64,000 nucleotides of DNA, taken from the NCBI RefSeq assembly GCF_003144245.1, contig NW_020289990.1, positions 372,001 to 436,000 on the forward strand, in the 5' to 3' direction. The position numbers and the translations under genes are program-made. Below the pieces are notes generated by a model. It worked only from the letters and a program-made list of their open reading frames with translations, ran no database searches and had not been told where the DNA came from. The first letter of the stretch is position 1; every line of letters begins with the position of its first letter. The stretch comes from Jaminaea rosea (lineage: Eukaryota > Basidiomycota > Exobasidiomycetes > Microstromatales). Below, piece after piece: positions 55,614 through 64,000 of this stretch.

Positions 55614-56744
55614 CGTAGTGGTAGTAGTGTGAGAGGGGTTGATGTGAAGTGGTGGTGTGGGTGGTTTTCGGTGGCTTAGAGAGCTTTAGGATCAAGGCCG
55701 GCGCAGACGTGCTTGCCCCGGTGAGCGTTGTCTGCGAGCAATGGGACAGTCGTGGGTGCGTGGGGTGGGGTGCGGGGCCGCGAGAGATGGGCAAGAGGGG
55801 AGAGGGAGCGAGATAACAGTGAGCATTGCGCGCGCATGGCGGGAGTTGATGACATGGATGGGCGCCCGGCTACTCACGACACGAGACGAGTCCTGTTGAG
55901 AATATGGTGGGCAGCTGAAAGGTGGGTTCACTGAGTAAACCCACGAGGTGAGATGGTTGGTAGTGAGGAGAAGAGGAAGAGAAGGTAGTTGCGAGGCCAG
56001 GGCGGGCGCCATTATGTATCGACTTCTCGATTCACGACTGACCACACACACCCACCCGGCGCCCCACGATTGTCTCCGTCTGCCTCTTGCTTCGACGAAG
56101 CCTTGAAGCGCAGGTCGGCAAGCGGCGAAGATTCGCCCTCGCAGGCAGCTGGCCAGTACACACGCAGCCGCCGAGCAAGGGGAGCCCCGGCCAAGCCACT
56201 GAAGCCTCGTTGCTCGTGAACGCGAAAACCAACCCTCGGCCCGAAGGACGAGAAGGGGGTGACAAAAGGATAGACGTCGGGCGAGAACACATCACACGCG
56301 GGAGGTTGGGAAGATGCGCTCGGAGATGAGGAGAAATAGAGAGACAGAGCAGCGGGCCGATGAGCGTCGTGAGCCAGGTGGTCGAGCGCAGTGGGGGAAG
56401 GAGAAGCTAAGCCGTCCTCACCCGGCGTGAACATGGCACCTCGAGTTCTTGGTCGTCTCTCTGAAGGCTTTACGGGTGAGATCTCCATCAGCTTGAGCCT
56501 TCACCGTGGTGTCCCTAATGAAGCTTGTATGCATCGTGTCGTGCGCTCTCTGCCCGGCGCGCGCTTTCCTTCCTCGTGGCAGTCAGGCGGGCCAGGCTCA
56601 GAGACGAGAGATTCGAGCCGCCCCGCCCCGGCCTCACTCGACTGGCTCTCCGATTGCAACTCTCTGTGTCGACTCGTGTCACCGACTCTTCCTCTGTCTC
56701 TCCTCACCACCTCCCTCACCACCACCACCACCACCACCATCACA
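55614..56744. other. INO1/COX4 divergent intergenic region
   Basis: A 1.1-kb gap between divergent starts. A 158-codon ATG frame on the minus strand at 56012-56488 has no recognisable family and Ser/Pro/Arg-rich composition, so I do not call it. The COX4 start is preceded by an (ACC)n-rich leader. Confidence 0.5.
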
Positions 56745-57542
56745 ATGTTCCTCCTCCGCTCATCTGCCGCCCTCCGATCAGCGATCGCCCCGGCAATGCG
56801 CCCCGCTGCCAACTCCGTGGCACAGTCCTCTCTGCGCGCCTTCTCCTCCTCCGTCCGCCTCTTGGAGGGCCATGGCCCGCCGATCATCCAGGGTGAAGGG
56901 TCAAAGAGCGGCGAGGTCCCTTCGAACCTCTCGCAGGCTACTGGATCGGAGCGCTTTGAGCTGCTGGGTAGGATGCAGGGTGTCGACGTCTGGGGCATGC
57001 AGGTGAGAGAGCCAGGGGCCGATGGGGAGAGATGATGACGCCGATGATGATGATGATGATGGGACTGAATGTTGAACTCGTGGCATCGTCTGTTCCTCCC
57101 GCTCGCAGCCCCTGGACGCCACGCGCGTAGGAACAATCAAGGACCCCATCCTCGTCGAGTCTCTGTGAGTGCAGAGGGCTCGATCGGCTGGCTAGCTGTT
57201 TCGCACCTCTTACTCACTCAACCTCGTTCCCCCCTCTCTCTCCCACGTACGCACGCTCAGCTACCCGGAACGAGTCATCGGCTGCACGGGCTCCCCTGCC
57301 GACTCGCACGACACCGTCTGGATCAGCCTCAACACCGACTTGAAGCACCACCGTTGCCCGGAGTGTGGGTCTGGTGAGTAGGCGCGGGGTGGGCGAGCGA
57401 GGCTTGCCTGCCAACCAAAGAGTCGGGAAAGCGAGAGAGCAGTAGCTGATCCTTTTCCCCTTGCCTTGTCTGCGCCCGCCCGCTAGTGTACTCGCTCAAC
57501 TACCTTGCTCCCCCTGAGGACCATGGTGACGAGCACCACTAG
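56745..57542 (+). CDS. COX4: COX4, zinc-binding subunit of cytochrome c oxidase (subunit Vb type)
   Basis: Nuclear-encoded matrix-side subunit of complex IV. Exons 56745-57002, 57109-57164, 57261-57373 and 57487-57542 give 160 residues. An Arg/Ser/Ala-rich presequence covers about residues 1-40. The conserved part has ERFELLGRMQGVDVWGMQ, PLDATRVGTIKDPILVESLYPERVIGC and the zinc site (CTGSPADSHDTVWISL then HHRCPECGSVYSLN), with the Cys/His spacing of the family. Length matches yeast Cox4 (155). Confidence 0.96.
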
Positions 57543-57988
57543 ATGCAGGAACAAAGGGGACGGGCACGGCGACGACGACGACGAGCGAGGTGCTGTAGAG
57601 CGGCAGCCGATCCGTAAATCTTACAGCAATTCAATTCAGCTTTACCAGGGATAGCGAAAGAGAGATGAGACGGGGAGAAAGACGTGATATGCTCCGCGGA
57701 CCAGCGGACGAGACGAGACGAGACGAGGCGAGATGAAGATGCTCAGCTGCATGGGCGATGAGGCATCGCGAGGAAATCGCCATGCGATTGTACATGCTCA
57801 GAGAGGTTGGAGCCATGCTTCGCTCCACGTCGTCCCATCTCACACACAAACGCTCAAAGCCTCGGATCTTAATCTGGGTCTACTCTAGCTTACATCCATT
57901 GCATTACACTCTCTTCCACGGTATCTAACAGATCCGATAGCGAAGCTGGCAAGCTAACAGGCACACTAGTGCGCGCGCATTCTTGCAT
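57543..57988. other. COX4/acidic-protein convergent 3' region
   Basis: A 446-base gap between convergent stops. It has short GACGA and AGACG runs but no gene that I can support. Confidence 0.6.
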
Positions 57989-58375
57989 CTACGAGAGCTC
58001 CTGCTCAGCGTTGTCGATGTCCTGGTCAATGGCCTTGTCCGCCGCCATAGGGTCGCCCTTGTTGCCTCGCGTCGAAGGACCGTCCGAGTTGTCGATGATG
58101 TTCTGGTCGCGAGGCGCGAGTGATGTCGAGCCGTCAGCATGTTGTCCACCGCCTCTCGTCTTTACAAGAGTCTCAAGAGGTGGGAATCTCCCCACCCCTT
58201 CGCCGCGCTTACTCACACCCTGATCAAGGTCGCCCAGCTCGTTCTGGACCTGCTTGGCCTCAGGCTCGTTGGTGACGGCCTCGTCCTCTGCCTGGGCATC
58301 GACGCCCGACTCCTCGACTGCGGGGGCGTCGTCCTCTACCACCTCGGGCTCGGAGTACTCGTTGCGGGGTGCCAT
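57989..58375 (-). CDS. small acidic disordered protein, 90 residues, function unknown
   Basis: Exons 58375-58217 and 58102-57989 give a 90-residue protein with almost no hydrophobic residues, rich in Glu, Asp and Asn: MAPRNEYSEPEVVEDDAPAV, then QVQNELGDLDQG spliced to NIIDNSDGPSTRGNK, ending AIDQDIDNAEQELS. The 114-base intron is a multiple of three without stops; splicing is preferred because of the good donor (GTGAGTAAG) and branch-like CTGACGG. I do not recognise a family; the composition fits a stress-related hydrophilin-like protein but this is inference. Confidence 0.6.
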   Translation of the reverse strand: MAPRNEYSEPEVVEDDAPAVEESGVDAQAEDEAVTNEPEAKQVQNELGDLDQGVSKRGEGVGRFPPLETLVKTRGGGQHADGSTSLAPRDQNIIDNSDGPSTRGNKGDPMAADKAIDQDIDNAEQELS

Positions 58376-59294
58376 TGTGTGTGAGTGTGTGTGCGGTTGA
58401 GTGGAGTTGAGGATTGATTGATGGTGAGTCTTGTTTGATCGGAAGGAGTTGGTAGGGGATGAAGGTCTACTTATAGACGGCAGACGGGAGACGGCTGACA
58501 CAATCAGGATTGGAGGACGGACGTGCTTCGTTGGACCCTGAGAGTGAGTCTGAGACGTAGGCTCAATGAGCTCTCTCTTCTCACCGGCTGCCCGTGATCG
58601 TGCTGATGCTCGTCTGGCGCCAGTCCATGTCCAGATACGGGCGGGCCTGTCTTCTGAGGTCCAATGACGTTCTACGCTTCCACGCCGTAACCCCCCTCGC
58701 AAACGAGTGCAACGACGCTCGACGATCGAAGCTTTGACGCCTGCCTGACGTCTCACTGAAAGTAGCCTTAGCTAACGGCGTACTCCAGTCGAGGGAGCCT
58801 AGGAATCATAGCTGTGCGTGCGTGCGGGCGTGCGGACAATGGGCGCTGGACCCTGGTGGATTGACGCGTCGGGAAGGCCGAGGAGAGGCTCAGGCTGGCT
58901 GGCTCGTCTACTCTATCTCTCCACCTTTGTCAGCCCCGCGTCCAGCCGACGGGCGGGCCCTGACTTCTCTTGCGTCGTCCAGATCGGGGATGGTGAGGTC
59001 ATTGTTTTGACATTGGCAGCAGCTGCAATGATATCCTGTCCAGAGAATGTCAACACTCTCAATGCGTTTTCACATCCATCCTCAATGCGATGGTAGGATA
59101 GACTGGGCTGTGCTGTGCTGATTGTATGCGATGATTGGTGAGAGTACGGCGATGGCGCTCCCTCGCTGCGTCCGCATGCTATGCTAGCTATTGGTACAAT
59201 GACATGTCTGGGTCTACGAAAGTTCGGTATGCTGAGGAGACGTCGCTGCTCCTTCTTCTCCTCCCCCGCGCCTCCCCTTCCCCTGTTTCCTCGC
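58376..59294. other. intergenic, upstream of the acidic protein / COX11 3' end
   Basis: A 919-base gap between two minus-strand genes. I find no further coding signal. Confidence 0.6.
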
Positions 59295-60227
59295 CTACTT
59301 GACACCAGGCAAATCCTTACCCACCTGATACGCCTCCAAATCGGTATCAGGCTCCAACTGTCCCGTGACCTTATTCCTCCTCGCAGCAAAAAAGGTATAG
59401 CTAAGCACCACATCCCTTACATCCTGCACATTGGGATCCTCCAAGAAATCGTTATCGATAAAGAAGAATACGGGAAGATCCACCTCTTCCCCAGCTAGCA
59501 ACTTCTGTTCCTCAAAGCAGAAGCACTCTACTTTAGAGAAGTAAGGCGCTATCCGATCTGGAGCCACATTATACGTCGCAATACCGATGATATCGCGTTT
59601 CGACCTATTCCTCGCCGTAAAGAAAGCAAGTGCCGTCTCTCCTGGAATTACATTGATTTCCTCTTGACTAGGCTTGAAAGACCAGGGAAGTTCATCGGAT
59701 GCGTCTGCATTGAATGTGACTCTTATCCTGTTGGCTCCAGGGTTCTGCGGCACGAGACGTGATGGCTCGAAACGGCCTACACCGACTATTTGGGGGGCAC
59801 CGCCGAAGCCTGTTGCTGAGCAGAAGGCGCGGTATAAGGGTACGGCGGCGTAGGTTAGGCCTAGCCCGAGGATTATGGTTCCCAGGGAGTAGTAGGCGAG
59901 GGAACGATTACGCTCCGAATAGGTGCGACGCTGTGATTCGGTTTGACGGCGTAGCAGGTCTTCGCGAGAGGGGCGCGGTGAGGAGGAGGAGGATGGTGGT
60001 GGTGGTGGTGATCGGGGCGGGGTGGAAGAGGTTGCGAGATGGCGAGAGCGCAGGTCGAGTCGCGGCGGTGCGGTTGGGGCAACGAGTGGCCGTCTGATGC
60101 TCTGCGTGTGTGAGGACAGGGGCCCTATTGACGTCGACAGCGTGCAAAGGTTCTTGCTCCTGCTGCACTTTGCCACGCTGGGCAGCTGCCTGAGTAGACT
60201 GCTGCTGCTGATGCTCGTGCTGGCCAT
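59295..60227 (-). CDS. COX11: COX11 copper chaperone for cytochrome c oxidase
   Basis: Cox11 inserts copper into the CuB site of Cox1. A single exon of 310 residues. A long presequence-like Ser/Pro/Arg region (about 1-110) precedes one membrane helix (YYSLGTIILGLGLTYAAVPL). The beta-rich intermembrane domain has LYRAFCSATGFGG, VTFNADASDELPWSF, the copper-binding Cys-Phe-Cys in KVECFCFEEQ and LPVFFFIDNDF; it ends DVVLSYTFF. These match the family closely. The divergent neighbour SOF1 starts 206 bases away. Confidence 0.96.
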   Translation of the reverse strand: MASTSISSSSLLRQLPSVAKCSRSKNLCTLSTSIGPLSSHTQSIRRPLVAPTAPPRLDLRSRHLATSSTPPRSPPPPPSSSSSPRPSREDLLRRQTESQRRTYSERNRSLAYYSLGTIILGLGLTYAAVPLYRAFCSATGFGGAPQIVGVGRFEPSRLVPQNPGANRIRVTFNADASDELPWSFKPSQEEINVIPGETALAFFTARNRSKRDIIGIATYNVAPDRIAPYFSKVECFCFEEQKLLAGEEVDLPVFFFIDNDFLEDPNVQDVRDVVLSYTFFAARRNKVTGQLEPDTDLEAYQVGKDLPGVK

Positions 60228-60432
60228 GGCGAACGGTAATGGCGTTGAGGAAGAAACAAAGCTCGTCTGCCTCGAAGCCCCGCCGAGTCGAGTAAGTGGA
60301 TTGGCGCATTTTCCCTTTCCGCCGGCCCCTCGACGCAGACGAAGCCGCCGATGAATTTCACAGTTGCTTTCCGTCCTCTCCGCCACTCTCACTACCACCA
60401 AAAACAACCCAATCCCCTCCCTCTTGGGCAGG

Positions 60433-62157
60433 ATGAAGATAAAAGCCCTCTCACGCTCCCTTGACGCCCATGCCCCCTCATCATCAGGTGCGCCCGCCCC
60501 TCAATCGCGCAACTTGGATCCAGCGCAGCATCCCTTTGCGCAGGCGAGGGAGTACACGAGAGCGTTGAATGCGGTAAAGATGGAGAGGATGTTCGCAAAA
60601 CCATTCGTTGGAGCATTGGAGGGGCATAGTGATGGGGTTTACGTCGTGGAGATGGATAGGACGAGGGGCAATGTTGTGGCTACAGGGGCAGGGGATGGTG
60701 GTGAGTAGCGTGGCGCGGCGAGGCGCGGCGAGGCAAAGAGCCTTGATTGTAGCCCTCGAGTGCTGATTACCATCTCTCTGCTCTCCTCGCTCGCTCGCAG
60801 AGATCCGTTTGTGGCACCTACCCACACGCTCCCTCCTCCAATCAATACCAAAGGCGCACAACAGCATCATCCAATCTCTCTGCCTCTCTCCACTCACCTT
60901 TTCATCCTCCTCGTCCAATGGGCTGGGCAGTCGCAGGCTTCTCTCATGCGGGACAGATCGAACGGTGCAGATGTGGGATGCCAATCCTGATTCGGGCAGG
61001 ATAGAGGCTGCCATGGATGACGACGAAGAAGATGGAGCGAGGGATGAGGATGGGACTATTGGTTGGCTCAAGGACCGCAAGTTAAAGAGGACAGAGGTGG
61101 GTGTGCGAGACGTGGACCGACACTGAAAGGACATCTCATGCTGACCCCTCCGCACCACTCGCATCACTCGCAGCCCCTGTTGACCTGGCACTCCAAAGTT
61201 GCCTTCAACTCCCTCACCCACCACGCCTCGTCCCCCATATTCGCCTCAGCTTCCACCAGCATCCAACTCTGGGATCTCTCACGCGGCCAGTCCTCGTCCT
61301 CCTCCTCTTCCTCCTCCTCCTCCTCCGCCCTTCAAACCCTCCGCTGGGGCACGTCCACGGGTTCCTCCTCCGACACCTCCTCAATAAACGTCGTCCGCTT
61401 CAATCAATCCGAGCCCGAGCTCCTCGTCGGCTTAGGCTCAGATCGCGGCGTGAACCTCTACGATACCCGCACGGGAGGGGCAGTCAATGGCATAACGATG
61501 AGCATGCGAGCAAACGACGCAGCATGGAACCCCATCGAGCCCAGCGTCTTCACGCTTGCGTCCGAGGACCAGAACTTGTACACTTTTGACATCCGCAACA
61601 TGAAGAGCGCAACACAGATCTACAAGGACCACGTAAGCGCGGTAATGAGCGTAGCCTACTCCCCCACGGGGCAGGACCTTGTATCGGGCAGCTACGATCG
61701 TACCGTCAGGCTGTGGAGCGTAGGGAGGGGCAATCGCTCGCGGGACGTATACCACACTTCGCGCATGCAGCGCGTCTTCTCGACCGCTTGGACGGGGGAT
61801 GCCCGCTTCGTCCTCTCCGGTAGTGATGATGGTAATGTTCGACTATGGAAATCACAGGCGAGCGAGAAGCTGGGCGTCATCTCCACTAAAGAGCTCAAAG
61901 CCGCCGAATATCGGGAAGCCCTCAAGAAGAAGTGGGGTGGGACGGCTACTACCCCTTCTGGGGGTGGAGTGGGGGAGATTACGCGCATCGCGAAACAGAG
62001 GAGGGTACCCAAGGCTATCAAGGGGGCACAAGGGTTGAAGAGGACTATGGAGAAGGCGCAGAGGGTGAAAGGGGAGAGGAGGAGGAAGCATACAAGGGAG
62101 GGGGAGAGGAAGCCTCAGAGTGCAAGGAAGAAGGCGATTGTGGGGGAGAAGAAGTAG
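60433..62157 (+). CDS. SOF1: SOF1 (DCAF13) WD40 ribosome assembly protein
   Basis: Sof1 is a WD40 component of the SSU processome needed for 18S rRNA. Exons 60433-60700, 60801-61096 and 61174-62157 give 515 residues. The protein begins MKIKALSRSLDAHAP and shows the family-typical HPFAQAREYTRALNAVKMERMFAKPFVG segment. Seven WD blades follow, for example FASASTSIQLWDLSRG, VGLGSDRGVNLYDTR, DLVSGSYDRTVRLWSV and FVLSGSDDGNVRLWKS, then the Sof1 C-terminal domain (YREALKKKWGG, ITRIAKQRRVPKAI) and a basic tail. A Ser run is inserted between blades. Convergent with VMA6, 109 bases apart. Confidence 0.95.
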
Positions 62158-62266
62158 TCGGGGCGGCGTTGACGATGGCGTTGGCGTTGGCCTTGGCGTG
62201 TAGTCATGAAGAGAGTGCATTGGATACTGACACCAGTCGCGAGGGCGCGCACGCACGCACGCCAAT

Positions 62267-63528
62267 TTATACATGTACAAAGTCACCGATACGGTCGCGT
62301 GCGTCTTGGGCGATGCACTCTGCGATCCAGGTGATGCTGCGGATCTCTTGCTCCTTTAACTGGGCAAGGCGAGCGAGGAGCAGACAGGAGAGTAGTAGAG
62401 GGTTGGTCAGCAGCTGTGAGATCCTGTTCTCCAGTAGCACCGTCGCGCACTCACCTTGAGCCAAGAGTAGAATGGCGAATAGTTGAACTGACACATCGTC
62501 TCAATCCTATTCAACCTCGTCTCCTCTCTGAACATCTTTCCCTCCAACTCCTCCACCTCACTCCCCTCCTCTCCACCACCGCCTCCACCGCCACCCATAC
62601 CTCCTTCCTTCCACCAAGCCTTATACTCTGGCACCATATCGCACACCTGTTTCACCTGGTCCACATCGTCCGCTCGAGCCAGGGCATTGTTGCCTTCAGG
62701 GTACAGTCGGCCGATGGAGGGGAAAAGCTTGGCTCGCTGTTCCTTTGTGAGGGAGGTGCCGAAGGAGTTCAAAGTGATGTTGAGGGTGCGACGATCCGCT
62801 TCGAAGGAGAGGAGGGAGCCTGGCGAGGCGAGGAGGGGCGAGTTGGGTCAGCTCCAAGGTGTAGCAGAGAGAGAGATCCGCGGGGCAGCGACGTGACGAC
62901 TCGCAAACTCACCCATAGCAATAGCCGTCGTCCCGCCCAAACGCTGAGTAAAGTTGTAAAAGTCCTCCAAATACGCCTTGTAAAGGCTATTCCTGATAAT
63001 CTCAATATTCAAATCATCCAAATCCGACGCGCTCAAACACTCCTTGAAGTACTCGGCCAACGGAGTCTCCACAACGACGCTGTTGTACAACTCCTCGACG
63101 GTAGTGGCAACACAGAGTGCCTCCATCCCATCAAAGTGACCCAGTGGGTGACATCGATCGAGCAACTCGTGCGTGTCCCGCTCGTGTAGCGTGCCCGTGA
63201 TCAACAAGATGAGGTTATCGATCATGTATGCGTAGGTCAGGTAGTCTAGGAACTCCCTCAGTGGACCCGTAGCGTTATCCCTCAAATACTGGAACTCCCC
63301 CACCAGCTTCCCCGTAGCCTTTTCAGCGATGGTGGAAGTGGTGATGGGTGGCTGTTCGTTTGCGAGGAAGTTGCCGTAGTCTGTGGCGGATAGCTGCATC
63401 TTGAGGTCTTCGAGGGTCTCGCATTGAGAGAGTTGGGAGTAGGTCTGAGAGGTGAGGAGGGAGTTGCGATACCCTCGCACGACGCCTTCGAGGTAGCCGC
63501 CCGTGGCGTTGAAGGTTAGCATTTCCAT
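62267..63528 (-). CDS. VMA6: VMA6, V-ATPase V0 subunit d
   Basis: Subunit d couples the central stalk to the V0 ring of the vacuolar proton pump. Exons 63528-62913, 62819-62455 and 62359-62267 give 357 residues. Conserved stretches: [19 protein letters not shown] at the start, [58 protein letters not shown] and the C-terminal [19 protein letters not shown] poly-Gly insert (about 10 residues) sits before [11 protein letters not shown]; otherwise length equals yeast Vma6 (345). The C-terminal exon is spliced on through a 95-base intron. Divergent from the gene at the right edge. Confidence 0.96.
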
Positions 63529-63796
63529 GCTGGGCGGGCGAGAGGGGGGTGTAAGAGGAGGACGATGGTGGTGGTGGTCGTCGTCGTGGTGATGGTGGAG
63601 AAGGGGGGAAGGTGAGATGCGCCCGCCTCCTGACTGACTGAGCCAAGTCGAGTCCAAGTCGGTCTCGCCGCCCTCTGGCTCTCGTGTCTCTCTCTCCGCA
63701 CGAGCCACGGCCAACGACTCGAAATCCCTCGACGACAAGCAGACAAATTTGTTCCCTCACTCACCCCCCCTCATTCACCCAGACGAGACGCCAACG

Positions 63797-64000
63797 ATGC
63801 CCCCGCAACTCTCGTCGTCAGGCACCAACCCCTCCTATACCGACGAAGCCAAACAGCTCTTCCTGCACCCCTTCACCCCTCCAGCAAACACTACTCGCCG
63901 AGCCCTCCTTCGCCGGCTGCTCGTCCGCTCCATACCAATCCGCATCGCCTCCTCTTCCTCCTCACGCTCCTCCCCGCCCATAACCCTTCCCCTCTCAGTA
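63797..64000 (+). CDS. unassigned gene, 5' part at the window edge
   Basis: An open frame from the ATG at 63797 runs to the end of the window (68 codons: MPPQLSSSGTNPSYTDEAKQ then an Arg/Leu- and Ser-rich stretch). It is divergent from VMA6 at the usual spacing (268 bases). Too little is visible to name it, and an intron may begin inside this stretch. Confidence 0.45.
   Translation, partial: MPPQLSSSGTNPSYTDEAKQLFLHPFTPPANTTRRALLRRLLVRSIPIRIASSSSSRSSPPITLPLSV

Noticed and set aside
53760-55679. A 639-codon open frame on the plus strand opposite INO1
   Set aside because: It is antisense to the clearly conserved INO1 exons and is rich in Val, Gly and Asp, as expected for the shadow of a G+C-rich codon pattern. 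No family is visible.
56012-56488. A 158-codon ATG frame on the minus strand between INO1 and COX4
   Set aside because: No recognisable domain, Ser/Pro/Arg-rich composition, lying in a promoter region. It could be an unknown gene, but I see nothing to support it beyond length.

Overview
The window looks like nuclear DNA of a basidiomycete fungus, probably a Ustilaginomycotina-type yeast or smut relative; that placement is inference. The evidence is a gene-dense, G+C-rich layout, many short GT-AG introns (about 40-110 bases, often with a CTGAC/CTAAC-like branch site near the acceptor), very short intergenic gaps, and fungal orthologues throughout (FEX fluoride exporter, VTC1, TIM54, SYO1, PEX11, DPM3). 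I support about 35 protein genes. No rRNA or tRNA gene, CRISPR array or intact mobile element was found.

Layout from left to right. 1-9.7 kb: 5' part of NOP7/PES1, a secreted intradiol dioxygenase, an HMG-box protein, RLP24, mitochondrial uL23, VTC1, FEX and a 74-residue hydrophilic protein. 9.9-14.6 kb: an 839-residue protein of unknown function with a possible C-terminal OB fold, then the convergent kinetochore/checkpoint pair SPC24 and MAD2. 14.6-17.1 kb: ORF-poor and A+T-richer, with scattered frame fragments. 17.1-33.5 kb: UTP13, SYO1, SCO1, VPS28, MCM3, RRP36, a Cdc4/Mlc1-type myosin light chain, a mitochondrial-type cysteine synthase and deoxyribose-phosphate aldolase. 33.5-37.6 kb: a second ORF-poor island with an apparently decayed gene and a short 18S-rRNA-like sequence. 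37.6-63.5 kb: ENP1, pantothenate kinase, DPM3, a membrane-anchored secreted alpha/beta hydrolase, PEX11, RRP46, TIM54, DBP4, INO1, COX4, a 90-residue acidic protein, COX11, SOF1 and VMA6. The right edge cuts a short unassigned gene.

Two functional themes stand out. Nine genes act in ribosome synthesis: NOP7, RLP24, UTP13, SYO1, RRP36, ENP1, RRP46, DBP4 and SOF1. Three serve cytochrome c oxidase: SCO1, COX11 and COX4. Genes are mostly in head-to-head pairs sharing 200-400 base promoters and tail-to-tail pairs with 50-200 base gaps.

The most interesting new signal is a 9-base word, GGCGGACTG (either strand). It recurs in the promoters, usually 60-120 bases before a start codon, with only one exact copy inside a coding region.
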